53,105 nucleotides of DNA from Spirochaetota bacterium (GTDB lineage Bacteria; Spirochaetota; Spirochaetia; Treponematales; UBA12059): NCBI GenBank assembly GCA_026398615.1, contig JAPLSN010000018.1, positions 1 to 53,105 on the forward strand, written 5' to 3'. The position numbers were made by a program, and so were the translations under genes. Position 1 is the stretch's first letter; each line of letters opens with the position of its first letter. The notes under the pieces were generated by a model. That model made no database searches. It saw only the letters and a list, made by a program, of their open reading frames with translations, and had not been told where the DNA came from. This document shows positions 9,707 through 16,554 of the stretch, in pieces.

Positions 9707-10972
9707 ATGAAAATCAGGACAATCGCGCTCGCCGTGGCGACGTTCGCCGCGTCCGCTTTCGCCCAGGCAGCCGTCCCGGCGGCCGTTCCCGTCATCGACG
9801 CCTCGTGGCGCGGCGTGTGGGAGGGCGGCATCGAGACCGGCGAAGGTACGGTGCCCGTCACCGTGCGCGTCCACGAGCGGGGCGTCCTCGTCGACGTGCC
9901 GGGACAGGATCTCTACGGCTTTCCCGCGGCCGCGCATTCCTCCGCGAACGGACTCGATTTCGCGATGTCGGGGGGCGGGGAACCGCTCGTGTTCGAATGC
10001 TCCAGGAAAGGAAACCGCGCGGAGGGATCCTTCCGCAACGGCGACGCGAACGCGCCGTTCTTCATGGTGTTTTCGGACATCCAGCCTGACCCGGCCACGC
10101 TTGTCAGCTTCGATTCAGGCGAGAGTACGATCAACGGCGCGTTGTCGCTTCCCGCAGGGAACGCCGGGCGCCCGCCGCTCGTCGTGCTCCTGGCCGGAGC
10201 GGGGAACTCGGACAGGAACGGCAACAACTACTCGGTCCCGGGCCGCAACGACGCGCTCAGGCAACTGGCGGAGGCGCTCGCGGAAGCCGGGATCGCGAGT
10301 TACCGCTACGACAAGCGCGGTGCGGGCGAATCGGCCTGGCTCATCCCGGACGAGGAGTCGCTTCTCTTTTCCGATTTCGTGAACGACGCGGCCGCGTGCG
10401 CGCGCTCGTTCCGCTCGGACGGCCGGTTCGGGAAGATCTACTTCTTCGGGCACGCGGAGGGTGCGCTCGTGGCCGCTGCCGCCGCGGGAATGGCCAAACC
10501 CGACGGCCTGATCGCCGCGTGCGCGTCGGGCCGGGGCATCCGGGAAATCATCGCCGCCGAGACCGCCGATGCGCCGGAGGGATACCGCCGGGAAATCGCG
10601 TCGATCCTCGCCGAGCTGGAGAAAGGGCGCTTCGTGGACGAGGTGAGCCCCTGGCTCGAGCGGCTGTTCAGGAGGGGATTCCAGCCCTACCTCGCTTCCT
10701 GGCTCCGCTACGATCCCGTCGTCGTCTTCCCGGCGGCGCGTTGCCCGACCCTGCTGCTCTGGGGAGAACGGGACATACAGGTGGGTCCGGAGGATTTTCT
10801 CGGCCTGCAGGCTGTCATGCCGTACGCGCGGACCGTCATGGTGAGTGCGATGAACCACGTCCTCAAGGAAGTTTCCGTCGATGTCGACGAGAACTTCGCA
10901 TCCTTCAACGACCCTTCCTTCCCCCTGGCGACGGGCCTCGTGGCCGAGATCGTCTCCTTCATCGGAAAATGA
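9707..10972 (+). CDS. Secreted alpha/beta-hydrolase fold protein lacking the nucleophile
   Basis: A 421-residue protein with a signal peptide (first ~20 residues, ending near FAQAA). An N-terminal beta-rich domain of about 130 residues is followed by an alpha/beta-hydrolase domain of the type containing GHSEG esterases. The oxyanion region (LLAGAGNSDRNGNN), YRYDKRGAGES, Asp356 (GERDIQV) and His384 (MNHVLKE) are all present. The elbow motif, however, reads GHAEG with Ala250 (GCG) where the family has Ser. It is therefore either a pseudo-enzyme or a mutated allele. The ATG is chosen because a -10 element lies 7 bases upstream. Its stop overlaps that of the convergent lipoprotein gene by 14 bases. 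The substrate is unknown. Confidence 0.82.
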   Translation: MKIRTIALAVATFAASAFAQAAVPAAVPVIDASWRGVWEGGIETGEGTVPVTVRVHERGVLVDVPGQDLYGFPAAAHSSANGLDFAMSGGGEPLVFECSRKGNRAEGSFRNGDANAPFFMVFSDIQPDPATLVSFDSGESTINGALSLPAGNAGRPPLVVLLAGAGNSDRNGNNYSVPGRNDALRQLAEALAEAGIASYRYDKRGAGESAWLIPDEESLLFSDFVNDAAACARSFRSDGRFGKIYFFGHAEGALVAAAAAGMAKPDGLIAACASGRGIREIIAAETADAPEGYRREIASILAELEKGRFVDEVSPWLERLFRRGFQPYLASWLRYDPVVVFPAARCPTLLLWGERDIQVGPEDFLGLQAVMPYARTVMVSAMNHVLKEVSVDVDENFASFNDPSFPLATGLVAEIVSFIGK

Positions 10973-11921
10973 GGGATGCCGCCACCTGCGCAAGTTCGCC
11001 GGGCGTCAGCGGCACCCCGGCCGCGCGCAGGTCGGGCCCGTCGTAGAGGAAGATCACCCCGGAGAGCGCGTCGGGAGCCACGGGCTTCACGAGGCCGTAG
11101 AGCGCGAGCTTGCAGGGGGGGGCGTAGATCCGGGCGGCGCGATCTCCCGAAAACGAAAAGAAAAAATCGCAGACATAGGTTCCGTCCCGCTTCACCGCGC
11201 TCACGAGGAAACTTTCGAGCGGGATGACGACGGGCTCTTCGTCGGCGTCCGCCGACGGGTCGGATGCGGCATTCCCCGCGTCGTCCACGGTGAGGCTCTC
11301 CGCGACGAAAGCTCCGGCGGCCGGGACGAAGATCGCGGCATCGGCGTCCCAGGCCGCCCTGAGGCGGGTCGGCAGGGGATCGGGGCCGGGCTCGGCCAGG
11401 CGTGCGGAGAGCCCGTCGATCGGGCCCGCGGCTGCGATGGCCACCCTGCCGTCGGCGAAGGCCACGCGGAACCCGGATTCCCTGTTCGTGAAAGCCTTGC
11501 CTTCACGTTTCCACCTCCGGTCGGCCGAGAGTGCGGCGGACGCGGCGCCCGCGGGATACTTTCCTTCGGCGATCGCCTCGATGGAGAGTTTCGAAGGATC
11601 TGCGGGATCGGGAAAGGCTGCCGCCGTGACTCGCGCCGTCCGCCTGATCATGTCGGCCAGGGACGCGGCATCTTCGGGCGAAAGGAGGACGGTCGCGGCC
11701 GCGTCGAGGAGCTCGGCGTCCGCCTTCAGGTAGACCGCCGAACCGGGCGCCAGGACGAGCACCGGGTCGAGCGGCTTCCGGTACCTGATCCTCGTCGCGC
11801 AGGACGGGAAAAGCATGAGGGCGCACAACGCGGCAAGCAGCGCGTGCAGGAGCGTCCGGGCGCGTTTTCCTGCAAGCCGCCGGGCGGGGGCGCACCCGGG
11901 AACCGGGCTGGGCGGGCTCAA
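10959..11921 (-). CDS. Putative lipoprotein of unknown function
   Basis: A protein of about 320 residues that I do not recognise. A hydrophobic segment (LLHALLAALCALMLFPSC) ends in a lipobox-like LFPSC, so it should be a lipid-anchored envelope protein. The rest is a mixed alpha/beta sequence rich in Ala with no known motif, ending QVAASLIFR. The open frame extends upstream into the preceding gene without a credible start. The TTG at 11921-11919 is chosen because it overlaps the TGA of the upstream DUF6765-like gene (TTGA), indicating translational coupling. No ATG or GTG lies between that stop and the hydrophobic segment. The two genes therefore probably form an operon. Function is not inferable. 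Confidence 0.68.
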   Translation of the reverse strand: MSPPSPVPGCAPARRLAGKRARTLLHALLAALCALMLFPSCATRIRYRKPLDPVLVLAPGSAVYLKADAELLDAAATVLLSPEDAASLADMIRRTARVTAAAFPDPADPSKLSIEAIAEGKYPAGAASAALSADRRWKREGKAFTNRESGFRVAFADGRVAIAAAGPIDGLSARLAEPGPDPLPTRLRAAWDADAAIFVPAAGAFVAESLTVDDAGNAASDPSADADEEPVVIPLESFLVSAVKRDGTYVCDFFFSFSGDRAARIYAPPCKLALYGLVKPVAPDALSGVIFLYDGPDLRAAGVPLTPGELAQVAASLIFR

Positions 11922-12892
11922 AAGAGGTTTCCCGCGACGGCGCGGGCGGCGGCCGCGTGGGCGCGGGCCGCTTCGTTCCAGAGCTGGAGGTCCGAGCCCT
12001 CGAAAATCCCGTCCGATATGAGCCTGCGGCCGCCGTCGCGCAGGCCAAGCCGGCGTTCGGCCTGCGCCTTGAGCCACATCACCTTGTCGTAGCCCGCGAA
12101 GCGCTCGTCCAAGCCGTCCGGATCGACGATTCCGGCTTCGGCGAGCCAGCGGCCGCGTTCGTAGGGTGTCACGCCCCCGTCGACGATGAACGCGTCGATG
12201 GCCGCCGAGCGGTTGACGCTGGAATCGAGGATCGAGGCGAGATCGCCCAGCACGAAATCCTCGTCCTCGAAGGATTCCTTGCGGCGCGTACGCAGGTAGC
12301 GGTAAATGCGCCTGGCCGCCCCCATGTAGCGCTCGCGGTTGTCCGCCGTCGCGAGCTCGGGGATGAGACGGTCATCGATCCAGACCGCCGTGTGATCGTC
12401 CGGTTTCGTGAGCGCCGGCAGGTGGCCGACCGGGGGCAGGAGGGAGTTCGCCCCGATAGCGTTGAATTCCTCCAGACGGCCCGTGAAATTCTGGTGGGCC
12501 CAGGAGTCGGCGTAGGTATGGAACGCTATCCCGATGCGGAAGGGATCGTTCGTGCGCAAGGCTGCCACGAGCAGTTCCTTGACCGGCTCGGAGTTGGGGG
12601 TGACCGCGTAGGCGTTCCTGGCCCCGTCGCGGCGGACGAGCGCCGCGGCGTCCGGGTTTCCGGGGAAGAAATGGTAGGGAAGATAGACCTCGCGGCAGAT
12701 GCGGTCGTCCCAGAAGACGTAGTCCTGGGTCACCACTGTCCGGTAGCTCTTTCCCCCGTACGCGATCTCGTACTCGTGGATGGCCTCGTCGATGTATTGG
12801 CTCGAACGTGCGATGCGGTCGCCTTCGTCATCGGGGCAGCCCGCCCGCGTGCAGAGGAACTTCAGCGCGTAATAATGGAACACGATGTTCAT
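11918..12892 (-). CDS. DUF6765-like protein
   Basis: A 324-residue protein starting MNIVFHYYALKFLC. The opening FHYY motif, the early SSQYIDEA stretch, and the later HTYADSWAHQNF resemble the DUF6765 family as I recall it. The conserved His and Asp residues are reminiscent of zinc-dependent phospholipase C or S1/P1 nuclease helices, so a metal-bound helical fold is possible, but no activity is known. There is no signal peptide. The open frame continues another 66 codons upstream, but that part is repeat-derived (13.02-13.17 kb). ATG 12892 matches the family's N-terminus, and a weak TAGGAT lies 5 bases before it. It is coupled through TTGA to the lipoprotein gene. Confidence 0.72.
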   Translation of the reverse strand: MNIVFHYYALKFLCTRAGCPDDEGDRIARSSQYIDEAIHEYEIAYGGKSYRTVVTQDYVFWDDRICREVYLPYHFFPGNPDAAALVRRDGARNAYAVTPNSEPVKELLVAALRTNDPFRIGIAFHTYADSWAHQNFTGRLEEFNAIGANSLLPPVGHLPALTKPDDHTAVWIDDRLIPELATADNRERYMGAARRIYRYLRTRRKESFEDEDFVLGDLASILDSSVNRSAAIDAFIVDGGVTPYERGRWLAEAGIVDPDGLDERFAGYDKVMWLKAQAERRLGLRDGGRRLISDGIFEGSDLQLWNEAARAHAAAARAVAGNLF

Positions 12893-13016
12893 GGCGAATC
12901 CTAGCGCGCCTTGGGGCGGGGCCGCAAGGGCCGGGGCGGGAATCGGGGACGGCGGGCTGTTTTCCCCGCGTTGCTCGAGAATGGGTGCCGTGTGCCGCAG
13001 GAACCGTGCAGGGCGG

Positions 13017-13174
13017 ACCACGAAGGACACGAAGGAAATCAGGGGAGCAAATGATGAAATCGACAGATGTGTTCCATTCGTTCCCTCCATTGTCGTCGTG
13101 CAGCCTCCTTCTTCATCTTCCGTGCCCTTGTTCCTCCCCTTCGTGCCCTTCGCTTCCTTCGTGAACTTCTTGGT
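13017..13174. repeat. CACGAAGG-type interspersed inverted repeat
   Basis: The left arm at 13017-13037 (accacgaaggacacgaagg...) pairs with the right arm at 13154-13174 (ttccttcgtgaacttcttgg...) with about four mismatches in 21. The inner flanks also carry cgtgcccttg/ttcgtgccctt repeats. Elements of this kind, whose frames translate as KDTK and FVPFVSFV, are scattered in many bacterial genomes. The function is unknown. Confidence 0.55.
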
Positions 13175-13215
13175 ACAGCATTCTTCGGAAATCGCTTACT
13201 GATCATTTCAATGGA

Positions 13216-13281
13216 AAGGAAACATGAATCGACAATAATTGCCCCTCGCGGGAGCGAAAAATGGATGATTCATGTTTCCTT
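13216..13281. repeat. 15-bp perfect inverted repeat, terminator-like
   Basis: AAGGAAACATGAATC (13216-13230) and its exact complement (13267-13281) are separated by 36 bases. The repeat begins 4 bases beyond the stop of the amidohydrolase gene (- strand), so it could end that transcript. It lacks a T-run and has a long loop, so it could also be an operator or a small mobile repeat. Confidence 0.5.
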
Positions 13282-13284
13282 GCT

Positions 13285-14832
13285 TCAGTAAGGATTTAGT
13301 AAGTTTCCCGCGCCGCTGATGAAGGTGCCGTAGCCCTTCGCGGTGACGGTGCCGTCGCGGTACGAGACGTGGCCGTTCACGATGACGCAGGCGATCCCCT
13401 TCGATTCGACGAGGGGGCGTTCGACGGTGCCCGAGCCTTCCACGGTCGCCGGATCGAAGATGGCGATGTCCGCCGCGGCGCCCGGGGCGATCCGCCCGCG
13501 CCGCCTGAAATCCTTGTCCGAACGCTCCAGGAACAATGCCGGGTCGATGGTCATCTTGCGCAGGAGCGTTGCGAGCTGGATGCCCCGGGTCCGGGACAGG
13601 GACAGCGCCGTGGCGAAATTTCCCGTGTCCCGCGGATGCGTGACCACGCCGTCCGCCCTTCCCGCCGGCACGTCGCAGGATCCGTCGGAACCGAAGAACA
13701 CCCAGTTCCTTTCGAGCGCGGGAAGGATCGTCGATTCCCAGGAAATGGTTCCCTCGGGTACGACGACGAGGCCGCCCTTCCAGCGGTATGCGTCGAAGAG
13801 TTCCTTCGTAAGCGTGCGCCTGAGGGGCGCGAAGTAGAGGTCGCCATAGTCGAGCCCCAGCCCCTCGCGCCAGCCTTCCTTGAAGCGGTTGGGGTTGGAA
13901 ATCGGCGTCATCCAGTACGAGTAGGGATAGACGCAGCCGTCGACGAGGACGCCCCGCGCGCGGGCGGCTTCGATCATGTCCAGCGCCTCGCTCATGTGCC
14001 ATGTAGCGCCCGTGCTGTGGAAGTGGAGGAGGTGCACTCTCGCGCCCGAACGCTCCGCCACGTCGATGGCCTCGCGGATGCCGTCGAGCTCCGTATCGCG
14101 GAACGCGTACCTCGTGTGGATCACGAGGGGGACGCCGCGTGCGGCCGCCACCTTCGCGTATGCCACCATGTCCTCCGTCGTGATGGAGGGCGAGTACTCG
14201 GGGCTCACCCCCACCGCGAGTCCGCCCATGGCCAGTTCCGCGTCCAGGAGCTTCGCGCGCTCGACCGGGGTTTCCGCGCGCGAGGCGAGGCCGTCCACGC
14301 GGATTCCGTAGCCCCAGTTGACGAGGTGGTCGCGATGCGCGATCTCCGAGGCGATGTACGACGAGCTCGGCGAACCGTCGTGGAGCCAGGCGATGGTCGT
14401 GACGCCGTCGGTGAGCTTCCAGTATTCCACGGTCCGGTACGACTGGGGCTTGGGGTAGGAAATCGTGTCCGCGTCGATGAAACCGGGCGCGGCCACCATC
14501 CCCGCGGCTTCCACCGTTTCCGTGCCGGCGAGCGGCTTTTCCGAGATCGCGGAGATCGAACCGCCCGAGACGCCGATGTCAGCCACCGCGTCCAGGCCGG
14601 ATTCGGGGTCGATGACGCGGGCGCCCCTCACGACGAGGTCGAATACGCGGCCCGACGCGATTTCGGAGAGGTAGGCGTGCCGCGGGTGCGCGGCGGGCGT
14701 TTCGACCGCGGGAACGTCCCTAGAGCAGGAGGCGCCGGCGAGGGCGCAGGCGGCGAAGACGGCGACCGCGGCGCCGGCGGAGATCGCCGGCGAGGCGCGG
14801 CGGGCGGTCCCGGAGCGGGTGGCGCTGGTCAT
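13285..14832 (-). CDS. Amidohydrolase-family lipoprotein (D-aminoacylase-like), first HxH motif missing
   Basis: A 515-residue protein of the N-acyl-D-amino-acid deacylase branch of the amidohydrolase superfamily. It has an N-terminal lipoprotein signal (ALAGASC, Cys36), so it is envelope-anchored. The composite beta domain (FDLVVRGARVIDPESG), the later metal/base motifs IHTR, LLHFHS and GSDGS, and the C-terminal THPRDTGNF and GRIAPGAAADIAIFDP are family hallmarks. After APGFID the usual HxH (HTH/HSH) is replaced by ADTISY, so two metal ligands are absent. ATG 14832 is preferred over ATG 14844 because a -10 hexamer (TATGCT) overlaps the upstream ATG and lies 7 bases from 14832. Probable role: peptide or D-amino-acid turnover, if it is active at all. 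Confidence 0.82.
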   Translation of the reverse strand: MTSATRSGTARRASPAISAGAAVAVFAACALAGASCSRDVPAVETPAAHPRHAYLSEIASGRVFDLVVRGARVIDPESGLDAVADIGVSGGSISAISEKPLAGTETVEAAGMVAAPGFIDADTISYPKPQSYRTVEYWKLTDGVTTIAWLHDGSPSSSYIASEIAHRDHLVNWGYGIRVDGLASRAETPVERAKLLDAELAMGGLAVGVSPEYSPSITTEDMVAYAKVAAARGVPLVIHTRYAFRDTELDGIREAIDVAERSGARVHLLHFHSTGATWHMSEALDMIEAARARGVLVDGCVYPYSYWMTPISNPNRFKEGWREGLGLDYGDLYFAPLRRTLTKELFDAYRWKGGLVVVPEGTISWESTILPALERNWVFFGSDGSCDVPAGRADGVVTHPRDTGNFATALSLSRTRGIQLATLLRKMTIDPALFLERSDKDFRRRGRIAPGAAADIAIFDPATVEGSGTVERPLVESKGIACVIVNGHVSYRDGTVTAKGYGTFISGAGNLLNPY

Positions 14833-14839
14833 GGGGCCG

Positions 14840-14868
14840 AGCATACCAGACGCCGTCCCGTCCGGGAA
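14840..14868 (-). promoter_or_regulatory. Predicted promoter of the amidohydrolase gene, leaderless
   Basis: On the - strand, TTCCCG (14868-14863), 17 bases, then TATGCT (14845-14840), and the ATG 7 bases further on. No Shine-Dalgarno is present. The -35 is poor. Confidence 0.4.
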
Positions 14869-14884
14869 GCACCCCCGGCCAGGC

Positions 14885-15832
14885 TCACTTGATGTCGATC
14901 ACCTCGATTTCATAGAGGAGCCAGCTCCCGGGTGGGATGACGCCGTGCCACTGGTCGCCCCAGCCGTACTTCGGCGGCAGGACGAAACGCCGGAGCTCCC
15001 CTTTTCGCATCGAGAACAGCATCTCGAGGAAGCCGGGCTCCGTCCGCATGCTCTGGTTCTCGAGCGGGATTTCGATCGGATGGCCCGCCCCGTCGTTTCG
15101 CGTCTCCTCGATGACGGTGCCGTCGAGGAACGACACGACCCAGTGGATGCATGTCGTCGCGCCGATCGCCGGCGGCGACCCGGTCCCCTGGCGCACCACG
15201 AGGTAGCGGACGCCGCTGGCGGAAGCCGTCCCGCCGGGCGGGTAGGTCGGCCCGAGCTTCGCCTCTCGGTCGCGGCGCGCGAGCGCGGCTTCATGCGAAT
15301 CCTGGAGCCGTTTTGCCTCTTCAGCCTTCCGGGCGTCTTCCTGCGCCTTGGCGCCCTCCGCCTGCTTGATGTAGTCCTCGCAGGTCTGGATGTGCTTCTT
15401 CAGGTCGGCGAGCCGTTTCTTGAAATCGCCGTTCAGGTTGCCTGAGGAATTCCCGAGTCGCCAGCACTTGTCCCGGCTTTCGAGCGCGTTGATCCGGTTG
15501 GCGCCATCGCTCCTCTGGGCGATCGAAGCCCAACGGCTTTCCGCATCTTCGGCGTATTCCCCGGCGTTGACCGTCAGGGCCAGGCCGTGCCCGGCGCGCT
15601 CGTCCAGGTCCTCGAAATCGGCGAGGTACTCCCCCGCTTCCTGGAGGGAGCCCAGGCTCCACGCGTCCCACCCGGTGTCCCGGTAGATGTCCAGGGCTTC
15701 GTTGTAGGTTCGGACCGCCTTGCTCATAGCCGAGTTGGCGTTGTCCCAGTCCGCCTGGGACTGCCAGTCCTGGGCCGCCGCGCTGCCTGCCAGGACAAGG
15801 GCAACGACGATTGAAACCGATGATTTTTTCAG
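14885..15832 (-). CDS. Secreted FKBP-type peptidyl-prolyl isomerase with CTG start
   Basis: About 315 residues: signal peptide (KKSSVSIVVALVLAGSAAAQ), a helical, coiled-coil-like middle rich in Lys, Glu and Ala, and a C-terminal FKBP domain (VRYLVVRQGTG, FLDGTVIEET, GFLEMLFSMRKGE, GWGDQWHGVIPPGSWLLYEIEVIDIK). FKBPs catalyse cis-trans isomerisation of prolyl bonds. This one should act as a periplasmic folding helper. The start is odd. GGAGGA is followed at 4 bases by ATA and at 7 by CTG in frame, while the adjacent ATG (15838) is in another frame and only 0-1 base from the Shine-Dalgarno. CTG 15832 gives a perfect signal peptide and spacing. ATA is the alternative. Confidence 0.85.
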   Translation of the reverse strand: MKKSSVSIVVALVLAGSAAAQDWQSQADWDNANSAMSKAVRTYNEALDIYRDTGWDAWSLGSLQEAGEYLADFEDLDERAGHGLALTVNAGEYAEDAESRWASIAQRSDGANRINALESRDKCWRLGNSSGNLNGDFKKRLADLKKHIQTCEDYIKQAEGAKAQEDARKAEEAKRLQDSHEAALARRDREAKLGPTYPPGGTASASGVRYLVVRQGTGSPPAIGATTCIHWVVSFLDGTVIEETRNDGAGHPIEIPLENQSMRTEPGFLEMLFSMRKGELRRFVLPPKYGWGDQWHGVIPPGSWLLYEIEVIDIK

Positions 15833-16104
15833 TATGCATTCCTCCGGGAATGGTTTTCCCTGAGGATATCGGATGGAGGAACGGTCTGCAAGGTCGTGGC
15901 ATATCCTCGCGGGCAGGAAATGGCTGGCGAGTTTCCGTGGCAGGCGAGCCTGGGCTGGCTTGTTTTCAGGGTTGGGGTGCGGCGGGAGCAATGCGCAGGG
16001 AGCGGGTGAATCCGCCGGACGGTCCGCGGAAGCCCCTTTTTCCTTGCCCGCATCGCTTTCCCCGGTGTAGGATGGGCCTTCGAACGACGATCGAGGAGGC
16101 CTAC

Positions 16105-16554
16105 ATGTCCATCGAACGGACTTTCGCGATGTTGAAACCCGGCATCGTCCAGCGACGGCTCGTCGGAGAAGTGCTTTCCAGGATCGAAAAGAAGGGCTTC
16201 CGCATCGTCGCCCTCAAGTTCCTCATGATTCCGACGGAATTGGCGGAGAGCCACTACGGCGAACACAGGGCCAAGGCTTTCTACCCCGACCTGATCCGCT
16301 ACATCACGAGCGGACCGGTGGTGGCCATGGTGCTCCAGGGTGAAGCGGCGATCCCCGCCCTGCGCAGGCTCTGCGGAGCCACGAAAGTGGAAGATGCCCT
16401 TCCCGGCACCATCCGTGGCGACCTCGCCATGCATACGGACATGAATATCATCCACGCCTCCGACTCGGAGGCGAGCGCCGGACGGGAGATAGGGCTCTTT
16501 TTCGGACCCGGCGAAATATACGACTGGAAGGACGGAAACGATGCCTGGATCTAG
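16105..16554 (+). CDS. ndk: Nucleoside diphosphate kinase
   Basis: A 149-residue NDK that transfers the gamma phosphate of ATP to nucleoside diphosphates through a phosphohistidine. The N-terminus ERTFAMLKPG is typical. His117 lies in NIIHASDS, the active-site signature. The length is normal. ATG 16105 has AGGAGG at 16095-16100. The frame is open upstream, but that part lacks homology. The 3' end overlaps the start of pepF by 14 bases, so the two are co-transcribed. Two substitutions near the active site (TIRGDLAMHTDMN) differ from the commonest form but lie within family variation. Confidence 0.95.
   Translation: MSIERTFAMLKPGIVQRRLVGEVLSRIEKKGFRIVALKFLMIPTELAESHYGEHRAKAFYPDLIRYITSGPVVAMVLQGEAAIPALRRLCGATKVEDALPGTIRGDLAMHTDMNIIHASDSEASAGREIGLFFGPGEIYDWKDGNDAWI

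Larger units (their letters stand above)
12893..13284. other. Intergenic region between two - strand genes
   Basis: A stretch of 392 bases without a credible gene. It holds an imperfect inverted element (13017-13174) and a 15-bp inverted repeat (13216-13281), described separately. Open frames here translate to low-complexity phrases (TTKDTKE..., FVPFASFV...) and are not taken as genes. Confidence 0.7.

Noticed and set aside
12885-13202. Possible small protein over the CACGAAGG repeat
   Set aside because: The translation (RTTKDTKE, FVPFASFV) is the reading of a known kind of nucleotide repeat, not a protein.
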